From Bdellovibrionales bacterium (GTDB taxonomy: Bacteria > Bdellovibrionota > UBA1018), in the NCBI GenBank assembly GCA_016786465.1, contig JAEUWC010000029.1, forward strand, positions 1 to 64,000: DNA of 64,000 bases, read 5' to 3'. This document shows, piece by piece, positions 17,475 to 25,662 of the stretch (positions are counted from its first letter, which is position 1; the number at the start of each line of letters is the position of its first letter). The notes under the pieces were generated by a model that saw nothing but the letters and a program-made list of their open reading frames with translations, made no database searches and was not told where the DNA came from. Position numbers and translations under genes: made by a program.

Positions 17475-17971
17475 GCCGAGGCCTCCTGAGAAACTTCTTC
17501 GCCGTCGATCAACCCCATACGACGATCATGGTTCAGACGGGCGCGAAGCGTGTTCAATTCATCGATCTGCTTCTGCTCGCGCTTGTTCATTTCCTTTTTG
17601 AATTCCGCAAAAGCCTTTTCACGAAGGTTTTCGATCATGCGAAGCTGCCGACGCGCGTACAGATAAACTCGAAGCGCTTTTTCAACGTTTCGTTTTGCAC
17701 GAATAATCGACTGTTCAGCAAGAATCAGACGATGGCGCGAGCCTTCGATGAAGATGGTTTCCATCTGAATGGATAGAATCGGTCCCGTGGTGCTCGAAGC
17801 GATGTCATCACGACGGGTCAGGCTTTCAGCCATTTTTTCAAGAATGGAAAACTTGTGTTGAACGGCGGACGAATGCGCCTGCTGCGCGGACCCCAGTGCC
17901 TTCAAGGCTTCCTGTTCCTTTGCTTTTCGAACTCGTTCGACGGCTTCAAATCGAAAACGAAATCGCTTCAT
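17471..17971 (-). CDS. fliJ: FliJ, export ATPase stalk/chaperone
   Basis: A 166-residue, almost fully helical, highly charged protein, as FliJ is. The first 25 residues (KRFRFRFEAVERVRKAKEQEALKAL) fit the family start. FliJ forms the central stalk of the FliH-FliI export ATPase and recycles chaperones. It lies directly after fliI, and its end overlaps the start of the MotE-like gene by four bases. Confidence 0.88.
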   Translation of the reverse strand: MKRFRFRFEAVERVRKAKEQEALKALGSAQQAHSSAVQHKFSILEKMAESLTRRDDIASSTTGPILSIQMETIFIEGSRHRLILAEQSIIRAKRNVEKALRVYLYARRQLRMIENLREKAFAEFKKEMNKREQKQIDELNTLRARLNHDRRMGLIDGEEVSQEASA

Positions 17972-18032
17972 CTTTTTCTATTTTGTTCCGATACAGGGGG
18001 TTTCTCTAGACTGAATGATTTGCCGGCTTGCG

Positions 18033-19439
18033 CTAGCGGGTCTGGGTAGAAGTTGCCGATTCAGCCGCACGCACAATCGAATGCATCAAAGTCAGCGTTT
18101 CATTCAACTGTCCAGGATCGTCAACACCCTGGCGTAGGAAAGAATCGATCCGATCATGAACCGCAATCGCTTGATCGATCTTGGCATTGGATCCACGGAC
18201 ATAGGCACCGATATTGATCAGATCTTCCGCCTGCGCATAAAGCGCCATCCATTCACGAATGGCTCCGGCCCATTTCAAATGATCCACATCCGCAACCGAT
18301 CGCATCACCCGGCTTGAACTTTGAAGGACATCGACGGCCGGGAAATGATTCCGCTGCGCAATTTTTCGCGAAAGTACGATGTGGCCATCCAAGATGGATC
18401 GAGCGGAATCGGCAATCGGATCGTCCAGATCATCGCCTTCGACCAGAACCGTGTAAATTCCCGTGATGCTTCCCTTACCTGGATTGGTTCCGGCGCGTTC
18501 CAAAAGCTTGGGCAGCATGGAAAACACACTTGGGGTATAGCCCTTGGATGCAGGCGGTTCACCCTGAGAAAGACCGATTTCCCGCTGGGCCATAGAAAAC
18601 CGAGTCACTGAATCCATCATCAAAAGGACGTCACTGCCTTTGTCGCGAAAGTATTCGGCCACAGAAGTCGCCAAGAAAGCCGCACGCATCCGTAGCAAGG
18701 GCGACTTGTCGGATGTCGCAACAATCACAACCGATCTGGCCATTCCCTCGGGGCCCAGATCGCGCTCGATGAATTCGCGCACTTCGCGACCCCGTTCGCC
18801 GATCAGCGCAATCACATTAACGTCTGCGGTTGTATGTCGCGCTACCATTCCCAATAGCACGGACTTACCCACCCCTGAACCGGCCATGATTCCGATTCGT
18901 TGGCCCTTGCCCACGGTCAATAGGCCGTTGATGGATCGAACTCCAAGATCCAAGGGCTTGCGAATCACTTCGCGCTCAAGCGGGTGGGAAGGCTTTGCAT
19001 ACAGATTCTTTTCTTCCATGCGATCGGCACGGGTGAAAATCGGTCCTTTTCCATCAATGGGGTTACCCCGTCCGTCGATCACGCGTCCCAGAAGTTCCGG
19101 CCCCACGCTGACGGTAGACGCTTTTTCGCGAATCACGACCAAGCTATCGTTGTTCACGCCGGCGGCGTCTTCAAAGGGCATCAGCAAAACGCGCTTATCG
19201 CGGAAACCGATCACTTCGGCGTCAACCCCCTCTTGGGAATGCAGGTCTCGCCCGCGCAAAATCCGACAAATACTTCCGACTGAAGCGCCGGGAAGGTGAG
19301 CTTCAAAGATCAAGCCCAGGGATTTCGTGATCTTTCCGGCTTCGTCGTACTGAATGGCGCGCAGAAGGCGGTCTTCGTAAAGCGCCTTATTGAATTCCCA
19401 ACCCTCAGCCACTTGCCTTGGCCCCGATGATGGATTCAT
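18033..19439 (-). CDS. fliI: FliI, flagellar export ATPase
   Basis: A 468-residue F1-like ATPase. Walker A AGSGVGKS is at residues 186-193, the family GERGREVREFIERDLG segment follows, then Walker B (DVLLMMDSVTRFSMAQREIG) and the GEPPASKGYTPSVFSMLPKLLERAG motif. FliI drives unfolding and entry of export substrates at the base of the flagellum. Its start overlaps the end of fliH, its regulator, by 35 bp. Confidence 0.97.
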   Translation of the reverse strand: MNPSSGPRQVAEGWEFNKALYEDRLLRAIQYDEAGKITKSLGLIFEAHLPGASVGSICRILRGRDLHSQEGVDAEVIGFRDKRVLLMPFEDAAGVNNDSLVVIREKASTVSVGPELLGRVIDGRGNPIDGKGPIFTRADRMEEKNLYAKPSHPLEREVIRKPLDLGVRSINGLLTVGKGQRIGIMAGSGVGKSVLLGMVARHTTADVNVIALIGERGREVREFIERDLGPEGMARSVVIVATSDKSPLLRMRAAFLATSVAEYFRDKGSDVLLMMDSVTRFSMAQREIGLSQGEPPASKGYTPSVFSMLPKLLERAGTNPGKGSITGIYTVLVEGDDLDDPIADSARSILDGHIVLSRKIAQRNHFPAVDVLQSSSRVMRSVADVDHLKWAGAIREWMALYAQAEDLINIGAYVRGSNAKIDQAIAVHDRIDSFLRQGVDDPGQLNETLTLMHSIVRAAESATSTQTR

Positions 19440-20268
19440 GCAAGTTGATCAGCTGAGTGTCGACACTGGCGTCAATGGCGTTCCACTGCGTTTCAATGAT
19501 GCAACCCCCACCTTCGACGGCAGCCGATGGTTCGACAATCAGGTTTTTCAAAGTGCCCAGACGCTTTTCCAGGCCTTCTTTCAACTGCCCGGCGATGGCC
19601 AGGTCGACTGGATTCAACTGGATCTTGATGTTTTCTTTGGCACCGATGCGTTCCAAAATTTCACTGGAAAGACGAATCAAGTAGCCTTCGTCAGCCTTCA
19701 ATTCGCGCAACAAGACCATTCGTGCGACACGATAGATCAGCTCGACGATGAAACGTTCGTTCGCTTTGAAAATTTCCATCTTCGCGAATTCGCAGTAAGT
19801 CAGAAATTCCTCGAACCGTGAAAGGCTCTTCTTTCCTTCTTCACGGTACATCGTGAAGGCCTCGTCATACCCCTTCTTGTAGCCGGCCTTGAAGCCCTCT
19901 TCGGCGGCTGCATTTCTGGCTTCTTCTGAAAGCTCTTCGATGCGCTTACGAACCCGTTCCTCGATGACTCGGCGTTCTTCAGCTTCAACGGTCAAAGGAT
20001 CCCGAAGAATCGGGCTCATGGCAAAGCGCGAATCCTTTTGGGAACGGCTGTGTCGATCGGGGTCGGTTGCGGCCAAAGAACCAAAGACGGCCTTGGTCGA
20101 ACCGTATTCGCCCTTTCCAGGTTCCTTTAAACGAGCCGGCTGAAAATCCTGAACATCCGGCTTTTCCGGCGTGTCCAGCTTGACCACCCGAAACGGATCA
20201 TCCAAGCGGGGTTCCTGCTTGACGTCAAACTGGGCAATCTTGAAGTTCGAACCGGTCGAGTTTCCCAT
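19405..20268 (-). CDS. fliH: FliH, regulator of the export ATPase
   Basis: A 287-residue FliH. The first 95 residues are polar and variable; a helix with KRIEELSEEARNAAAEEGFKAGYKKGYDEA at about 105-135 and a C-terminal domain with VEGGGCIIETQWNAIDASVDTQL match FliH/YscL. FliH holds FliI and tethers it to the C-ring via FliN. It follows fliG across a 38-bp gap with a family A hairpin repeat. Confidence 0.9.
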   Translation of the reverse strand: MGNSTGSNFKIAQFDVKQEPRLDDPFRVVKLDTPEKPDVQDFQPARLKEPGKGEYGSTKAVFGSLAATDPDRHSRSQKDSRFAMSPILRDPLTVEAEERRVIEERVRKRIEELSEEARNAAAEEGFKAGYKKGYDEAFTMYREEGKKSLSRFEEFLTYCEFAKMEIFKANERFIVELIYRVARMVLLRELKADEGYLIRLSSEILERIGAKENIKIQLNPVDLAIAGQLKEGLEKRLGTLKNLIVEPSAAVEGGGCIIETQWNAIDASVDTQLINLHESIIGAKASG

Positions 20269-20277
20269 TTATACCTC

Positions 20278-20301
20278 GGCTAAGCGCATTTCTGCTCGCC
20301 C
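20278..20301. repeat. Intercistronic hairpin repeat, family A copy 2
   Basis: Located between fliG stop and fliH start. Its last 19 bases (AGCGCATTTCTGCTCGCCC) are identical to those of the copy at 6723-6746, while the left arm (GGCTAAGC) has three changes that weaken the stem. Confidence 0.7.
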
Positions 20302-20306
20302 GCTCC

Positions 20307-21320
20307 TTAAACCAGCGCGTCGGCTTCGCCGCCGCGAGAAATAATGATTTTTCCTTCGGCTTCCAAACGCTTGGCGACGTTGACGATCTCTTGCTGAGCA
20401 TTTTCGACGTCGGACAAACGAACTGGACCCATGGCTTCCAAATCTTCGCGAAGAAGGTCGGCAGCACGCTTGGAAATATTGCGAAAGATCTTTTCTTTGA
20501 TTTCTTCCGGGCTGTTCCGTAGCGCAATGACCAGCTTGTCGTTGGCCACTTCCTTCAACAACTGCTGCATTCCGCGGTCGTCGATGAAGACGATGTCTTC
20601 GAAGACGAACATCAACTTGCGAATTTCTTCGGCCAACTGCGGATCTTTTTCTTCGACCCGAGCCATGATGTTCTGTTCGCTGGTCTTGTCCATGACGTTC
20701 AACATGTCGGCAATCGGTTGAACACCGCCCAACTGTTGCGTATCGATCGATCCCAAGGTCGCCAGTTCCTGCTTCAAGACTTCGTCGACCTGAGCGATCA
20801 GGTTCGGAGAAATGAAGTCCAGGTTCGAAATACGCAAGACGACTTCGGTCTGGATTGCTTCTGGCAAACGCTTCAAGACTTCGCACTTCTTGTTCGGTTC
20901 CAAGTGCGCCAAGATCAATGCAATAGTTTGCGGATGTTCGTTGACCAAGAAGTTGGACAAAGTTCTTGGGTCGACCAGTTCCAAAGCTTCCAGGGTTCTT
21001 CCGCCTTCAAAGACCGAAAGCTGACCTAGAACCGTCTTCGCCCGTTCTTCACCCAAGGTGGCCAGCACGAAATCGCGGCCCGTCGCATGGCCGAAAATCA
21101 ATTTTTCTTCTTCAGAAATTTCCGCATAGAAAGCGTTCAAAACAGCTTTCACGGTTGGGATCGGTACCTTGGTGACCTGCCCCATCGCAGCGACCAAACG
21201 CTTCACATCGTTGTCCTTTAGGCGACTGAAGATCTGCGCCGTGACCTGGTTCCCCAGGACGTTTAGCAGAAGAGCTGTTCTCTCCATTCCGCTCATTTCT
21301 TCGAAGTTTTCGTATGGCAT
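20307..21320 (-). CDS. fliG: FliG, flagellar rotor protein
   Basis: A 337-residue FliG, close to the usual length. It has the N-terminal FliF-binding region, the middle domain with EHPQTIALILAHL (the EHPQ motif near residues 125-137), and the C-terminal motor domain with MFVFEDIVFIDDRGMQQLLKEV, carrying the conserved charged ridge that interacts with MotA. FliG is the torque-generating part of the C-ring. It lies between fliF and fliH as in most clusters. Confidence 0.97.
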   Translation of the reverse strand: MPYENFEEMSGMERTALLLNVLGNQVTAQIFSRLKDNDVKRLVAAMGQVTKVPIPTVKAVLNAFYAEISEEEKLIFGHATGRDFVLATLGEERAKTVLGQLSVFEGGRTLEALELVDPRTLSNFLVNEHPQTIALILAHLEPNKKCEVLKRLPEAIQTEVVLRISNLDFISPNLIAQVDEVLKQELATLGSIDTQQLGGVQPIADMLNVMDKTSEQNIMARVEEKDPQLAEEIRKLMFVFEDIVFIDDRGMQQLLKEVANDKLVIALRNSPEEIKEKIFRNISKRAADLLREDLEAMGPVRLSDVENAQQEIVNVAKRLEAEGKIIISRGGEADALV

Positions 21321-21351
21321 TTCAGGTCCTTAATTTACAAGTGAACTACGT

Positions 21352-23103
21352 TTAAGCCGTTTTTCCTTTTCCTGGGTCAGGTGCGCCGCCACGCTTGTCG
21401 ATGTTTCCGTGCATCCAGTCTTTCAAAACCAACGCGGCTTTGTGCGGATTCGAATCAATCAAAGTCGTGATCTTTTCTTTCAGCATTTCGCCTTCGACTT
21501 TATCCGGGTCAACCCGTTCAGGCACAACCGGTACCGAATCCTCGATCTGCTGAATCACCTGGTTCTTCTGAAGCTTTTCCAGTTCTTCAATCGTCTGCGG
21601 CAAGAAGCTGTCGACGCTTTCCACCGTGTTGTCGGTGAACCACTTGATGAAGGGGCGTACGACCAAAAGGAAGAACAGAACAATGGTCAGACCAATGATC
21701 GCGTAGGTCACCAGGTTCTGGACATAGGTCTTGCGTTCGTTTTCTGCAATCAAGCGGGTCGCTTCTTCAAAGTCTTCGCGTGAAAACTCCATGTTCTTCA
21801 CTTCCAAGACGTCGCCGCGTTTACGATCGATTCCCACCGAACTTGCTACGATGGCTTCAAATTCCTTCAGCTTTTCAGGGCTCCATGCTTCGGTCTTTGC
21901 CGTGTTGACCGGGGTCTGTGAAGACTTTCCATCGGCCCCTGCCGCACTGGCTGCGTCGGCGGATGCGTTTGCTAGGGCTGACGCCGGAACTCGAACCGTT
22001 TTGCCGTCGACCACTACGGCAACCGATAGCTTACGGATTTCCCAAGCCGGTCGAACGATTCGCTTCACCGACTGTGGAATTTCATAGTTCGTGGTTTCGT
22101 TCGTCGTCTTGGTGTCGGTCTTGACCTGGGCATTCGCCGCAGGGGGCGTACCCGGAGTATTCGACGCTGCACCGGCTAGGCCGTAAGGGCCTGGGCGTGA
22201 ACCTTCCATGGACTTTTGATCCCGCTGGACCGAACGAATCGCCGAACCGTCACCATCATAAGAAGTCTGCGTTTCATTGGTCTGCGAAAAGTCGATGTCG
22301 GCCGAAACACGAGCAACGACACGACCGTCCCCCACAATGCGCGCCAAAACGCTTTCAATTTTATGTTCGAAATCTTTTTCAACTTTTGCACGAAAATCGT
22401 GCTGGCTTGCAGTGGCTGCTGCCAATGGGTCGTTTGGATTCTTTGAAAGAACTTTTCCCATTCCGTCCATGATTGCGACATCGACGATATCCAGTCCTTC
22501 AACCGCACGTGAAACCAGGTTCCCGATTCCGTAGATCTGCTTTTCTGAAAGCTGGGTGCCGGGATCTAGATCCAGGACCACTGAAGCGCTGGACTTCTTT
22601 TGGTCTTCAACAAAAGCGGCTTTCTGAGGAATCGCCAAGTGGACGCGTGAACGCTTGACACCGCTGATCTGATTGATCGAGCGCATCAGTTCGCCTTCCA
22701 AGGCGCGCTTCTGATTCAGTTTTTGAACAAAGGTAGACTGGCCCAAGGACTGCTTATCGAAAACTTCGTATCCGACGACGCTGGTTTGCGGCAGTCCCAT
22801 GGTCGCCAGTTCCAGGCGCAATTGGTAAATCGCATCAGGTGGAACAGATACGTTCTTTCCGGTTGGGTCGACCTTGAACGGGATCTTTTTTTCGCGAAGG
22901 ATTCGAATGATGTTCGCTGAATCTTCTGCGTTCAAATTCGTCATCAGGGACTGGTAGGAAGTATCCCCTGCCCAGAAAAACATCGCCGAGATCCCGGCAA
23001 AAATGACAACGGCCGTGGCCGTCATTGCCAGTTTTCTTCCCGGTGACAGATTGGTGAAGAATTCTCCAATCTGAGTCGCCATTTTCTTAATGTAGTCTTC
23101 CAT
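21352..23103 (-). CDS. fliF: FliF, MS-ring protein
   Basis: A 583-residue FliF with two membrane segments (about residues 26-47 and 460-480). The periplasmic part contains the YscJ-type ring-building motif (NLNAEDSANIIRILREKKIPFKV) and the ELATMGLP...FDKQSLGQSTFVQ region. The cytoplasmic C-terminus (about 500-583) ends in a helix that binds FliG. FliF builds the MS-ring, the first platform of the basal body. It lies between fliE and fliG. Confidence 0.96.
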   Translation of the reverse strand: MEDYIKKMATQIGEFFTNLSPGRKLAMTATAVVIFAGISAMFFWAGDTSYQSLMTNLNAEDSANIIRILREKKIPFKVDPTGKNVSVPPDAIYQLRLELATMGLPQTSVVGYEVFDKQSLGQSTFVQKLNQKRALEGELMRSINQISGVKRSRVHLAIPQKAAFVEDQKKSSASVVLDLDPGTQLSEKQIYGIGNLVSRAVEGLDIVDVAIMDGMGKVLSKNPNDPLAAATASQHDFRAKVEKDFEHKIESVLARIVGDGRVVARVSADIDFSQTNETQTSYDGDGSAIRSVQRDQKSMEGSRPGPYGLAGAASNTPGTPPAANAQVKTDTKTTNETTNYEIPQSVKRIVRPAWEIRKLSVAVVVDGKTVRVPASALANASADAASAAGADGKSSQTPVNTAKTEAWSPEKLKEFEAIVASSVGIDRKRGDVLEVKNMEFSREDFEEATRLIAENERKTYVQNLVTYAIIGLTIVLFFLLVVRPFIKWFTDNTVESVDSFLPQTIEELEKLQKNQVIQQIEDSVPVVPERVDPDKVEGEMLKEKITTLIDSNPHKAALVLKDWMHGNIDKRGGAPDPGKGKTA

Positions 23104-23132
23104 GACTTGTCCTATCCCCAGTTTTCAGACTT

Positions 23133-23151
23133 TTCAGGTTCTTCCTGAACC
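23133..23151. repeat. Small hairpin between fliE and fliF
   Basis: TTCAGG / CCTGAA and GGTTC / GAACC arms overlap here and give two alternative short hairpins in the 82-bp gap between fliE and fliF. No T-run. Confidence 0.4.
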
Positions 23152-23185
23152 CGATTACTACTTGAACCTAAACCCTAAAAATCAA

Positions 23186-23572
23186 CTAGACCTGCATGCG
23201 CATGATTTCGCGGTACGCTTCCAGAATCTTGTTTCGGACCTGCATCGCTAGTTTCAAAGAAGTGTCCGCCCGTTCCAAAGTCAGCATCGTTTCGTGGATG
23301 TTTTTCGAACGCCCGCTGATTAACTCTTTAACCGCTGTGTCGGCCTGGTGCTGGTAGGTGTTCACTTTATCCAGCGATTCTTCCAGCATTCCTGAAAAAG
23401 TCTTGGCATTTGCCCCAGCGGCGCTGGTCTCGGATGATGGCTGCATTCCATTTTTTGCCATCTCGCGCACGACCATCGAATCAGTGACGGCTTGGCTGCG
23501 CCCCATGAACGCGCCGGTATCACCCGTTTCCACCACCCTGCTCAGATTCTCGATCGTCAGATTATTTGGCAT
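23186..23572 (-). CDS. fliE: FliE, MS-ring to rod junction protein
   Basis: A 128-residue FliE. The C-terminal half (KVNTYQHQADTAVKELISGRS, then HETMLTLERADTSLKLAMQVRNKILEAYREIMRMQV) is the conserved FliE helix pair. FliE joins the MS-ring to the proximal rod and is the first export substrate. It lies between flgC and fliF, the usual flgB-flgC-fliE order. Confidence 0.95.
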   Translation of the reverse strand: MPNNLTIENLSRVVETGDTGAFMGRSQAVTDSMVVREMAKNGMQPSSETSAAGANAKTFSGMLEESLDKVNTYQHQADTAVKELISGRSKNIHETMLTLERADTSLKLAMQVRNKILEAYREIMRMQV

Positions 23573-23581
23573 TTTCTTTTA

Positions 23582-24019
23582 TCACCTTCCGATATCTAAA
23601 GCCTTCTGAGCCATCTGCTTAGCAGCGTTCATCGCAGTGACGTTCGCTTCATACGAACGTTGCGAACTAATCATGTTCGCCATTTCTTCAACCGTATTAA
23701 CGTTGGGCATGGCCACATACCCATCTGGGTTGGCGTCAGGATGGCCAGGGTTGTAAACCATTCGCGGTGGACGCTGATCTTCGACGATTTCTTCGACCAA
23801 AACGCCCTGCACACTTTCGTCCAACGCGTTGTCCAGGATTTCTCCGAAATTTTCGCGGTCCGTGTGCGCGGCCAGCATCGGGTCCTTGCGGCGATATGGA
23901 CCACCATCGGGGGCCCGTGTCGTTTCCGCGTTCGCAATATTGCTGGAAATCGTGTTCATGCGCTTGGTCTGCGCATCCAGTCCCGTGGCACTGACTCTCA
24001 TTGAAGAAAAGAAGTCCAT
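23582..24019 (-). CDS. flgC: FlgC, proximal rod protein
   Basis: A 145-residue FlgC. The N-terminal rod motif (SATGLDAQTKRMNTISSNIANAETTR) and the C-terminal ANMISSQRSYEANVTAMNAAKQM helix are the two axial-protein signatures, and the middle carries the PGHPDANPDGYVAMPNVN sequence specific to FlgC. Its start codon overlaps the flgB stop. Confidence 0.97.
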   Translation of the reverse strand: MDFFSSMRVSATGLDAQTKRMNTISSNIANAETTRAPDGGPYRRKDPMLAAHTDRENFGEILDNALDESVQGVLVEEIVEDQRPPRMVYNPGHPDANPDGYVAMPNVNTVEEMANMISSQRSYEANVTAMNAAKQMAQKALDIGR

Positions 24020-24435
24020 TAACGATTACCTCCGCCTTCTGAAATTGCGTACTTCAGCATCCCCAGTTTTCTTTTCAAAATTTCCGCGGATGCATCGTAC
24101 AAAAGCTGGTTTTCTGACATCTTGGCCATTTCAGCAGCTCGATCCACCGTGTTTCCATCCAGGCTTTCGACGCCGTTGGGATCGTCATAGATTTCGGGGT
24201 TCACCGGATCAGTGGTGCGATGAACGATGTGCTTAGGGTCGCCTTCAGCCATGGGAAGTTGGTTACCGACTTGCAACGCTTCGCGAAAAGCCGTTTCGAA
24301 CTCCATGGTCTTAGCCTTGTAGTTCGGGGTATCGGCGTTGGCGATGTTCGAGCTGATCACGTTTTGATTCGTCAGGCGCAAGTTCAGCGACGTATTGAGT
24401 GCGCCAATGACTGGATCAAATCCTGAATCGCTCAT
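24019..24435 (-). CDS. flgB: FlgB, proximal rod protein
   Basis: A 138-residue FlgB. The NVISSNIANADTPNYKAKTMEFE-type rod motif lies near residues 25-45, and the C-terminal helix (MAKMSENQLLYDASAEILKRKL) fits. I use the ATG at 24435 because it has a strong GAGGGG ribosome binding site seven bases upstream; the longer reading frame from 24462 adds a run of residues foreign to the family and overlaps the hairpin repeat. It is the first rod gene after the sigma-54 activator. Confidence 0.95.
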   Translation of the reverse strand: MSDSGFDPVIGALNTSLNLRLTNQNVISSNIANADTPNYKAKTMEFETAFREALQVGNQLPMAEGDPKHIVHRTTDPVNPEIYDDPNGVESLDGNTVDRAAEMAKMSENQLLYDASAEILKRKLGMLKYAISEGGGNR

Positions 24436-24450
24436 TTTACCCCTCGTATC

Positions 24451-24474
24451 GGGCAAGCGCATTGCCGCTCGCCC
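24451..24474. repeat. Intercistronic hairpin repeat, family A copy 3
   Basis: Inverted repeat GGGCAAGC / GCTCGCCC in the gap between the sigma-54 activator gene and flgB, 15 bases upstream of the flgB start. 21 of 24 bases match the copy at 6723-6746. Confidence 0.8.
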
Positions 24475-24569
24475 TCTCCTCGTTTACCCTGACCATTCAA
24501 GCCTTATGCCGGAAACCGGCACGTCCAAACCCACTAAAACTCAGCTTTTGCCTCTCGGAAGAAGCTCGC

Positions 24570-24586
24570 CGGGAAGAATCTTCCCG
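24570..24586. repeat. Palindrome after the sigma-54 activator gene
   Basis: CGGGAAGAATCTTCCCG, an 8-bp-arm palindrome, about 40 bases beyond the stop of the activator gene. It could be a hairpin of the transcript or a binding site. The 190-bp gap before flgB also contains the family A repeat but no clear terminator. Confidence 0.45.
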
Positions 24587-24624
24587 ACGCGCCCTTCCAA
24601 GAGGAAAAAAATTCCGCATTCCAC

Positions 24625-25590
24625 TTAAACGTTCATCCCCAAACGACGGTAGTCGGCAAGTTTGTTCCGAAGCGTACGGATGGAAATTCCCAGTGCCTTT
24701 GCAGTGTGGGTTCGGTTGCCTTGGTGGTAGTTCAAAGCTTCCAAAATCACGCCGCGCTCGATGTCGTCCAAAGTGCGGCCGGGTTCCCAAGTGATCTTTT
24801 CCTGGCCGTCGTCGACTGCAGCAATCAGATTAATCGGTGAACGGCGTTCCAGAACAATGTCACGAGCCTGAATCGTCGTTTCTTGCGCCGTGATGACTGC
24901 GCGTTCAACGACGTTCTCAAGTTCACGAATGTTTCCTGGCCAGTTATGAGCATCCAAAAGCGAAGCCGCTTCCGGAGCAATGCCCGAAATCGTCTTGCCG
25001 TTTTTATCGGCGTAGACCTTCACAAAATGACTTGAAAGAACACCGACATCGCCGATCCGCTCGCGAAGAGGCGGCAAAGTCAGATTGACCACGTTCAGGC
25101 GATAGAAAAGGTCTTCACGGAAAGTACCTTCCTTCACGCATTCAGCCAGGTTGCGATTGGTCGTTGCAATGATTCGAACGTCAACTGGAATTGGCTTTCT
25201 TCCACCGATGCGATCGACTTCACCTTCTTGAATCACGCGCAAAAGCTTGGCCTGCAGGCGTACATCCATTTCTGAAATTTCATCCAGCAGGATCGTTCCG
25301 CCGTTTGCGAATTCGAAACGCCCAGCCTTGCTGGTCACGGCACCTGTGAAAGCCCCACGCTCATAGCCGAAAAGTTCGCTTTCCAATAGGTTCTCGGGAA
25401 TAGCTGCACAGTTAATCGCAACAAAAGGGCGCGATGCACGGTTACTGTTTTCATGAACCAGGCTAGCCATCAGTTCTTTACCGGTTCCGCTTTCGCCTTG
25501 AACCAGAACAGTAGCTTTGCTCGCGGCGACCGTCTTGGCCAACGCGATTAGTTCCCTCATTCTTCTGTCACCCGTCATGATATCCGTCAT
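24625..25590 (-). CDS. Receiver-less sigma-54 activator (FlbD/FlrC-like)
   Basis: A 321-residue AAA+ activator of RNA polymerase sigma-54. Walker A GESGTGKE is at residues 32-39, the GAFTGA loop that touches sigma-54 at 79-84, Walker B (GGTILLDE) near 95-103, and a Fis-type helix-turn-helix at about 290-321. There is no receiver domain: the AAA+ domain begins within the first 10 residues. Position inside the flagellar operon and the Fis-type end fit an FlbD/FlrC role, driving class III flagellar genes. It overlaps nothing, and is preceded by a family B hairpin. How its activity is switched without a receiver is not visible. Confidence 0.9.
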   Translation of the reverse strand: MTDIMTGDRRMRELIALAKTVAASKATVLVQGESGTGKELMASLVHENSNRASRPFVAINCAAIPENLLESELFGYERGAFTGAVTSKAGRFEFANGGTILLDEISEMDVRLQAKLLRVIQEGEVDRIGGRKPIPVDVRIIATTNRNLAECVKEGTFREDLFYRLNVVNLTLPPLRERIGDVGVLSSHFVKVYADKNGKTISGIAPEAASLLDAHNWPGNIRELENVVERAVITAQETTIQARDIVLERRSPINLIAAVDDGQEKITWEPGRTLDDIERGVILEALNYHQGNRTHTAKALGISIRTLRNKLADYRRLGMNV

Positions 25591-25623
25591 TTCGCCCTCC
25601 CTGGCTGTTTGACATTTGATCTT

Positions 25624-25642
25624 GGGCCGCCTTCGGCTGCCC
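25624..25642. repeat. Intercistronic hairpin repeat, family B copy 2
   Basis: Identical over 19 bases to the copy at 9374-9392. It lies between the stop of the TPR gene and the start of the sigma-54 activator gene. Confidence 0.8.
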
Positions 25643-25662
25643 TTCTCAGTTTTACAAACCCT

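Noticed and set aside
18640-19299. 219-residue open frame antisense to fliI
   Set aside because: A Ser/Arg/Pro-rich shadow of a strongly conserved ATPase gene.
24448-24468. Possible sigma-54 promoter (GGCA...TTGC) inside the hairpin before flgB
   Set aside because: The spacing is right, but the transcript would start only about five bases before the flgB ATG, leaving no room for the ribosome binding site. The match is explained by the hairpin arms.
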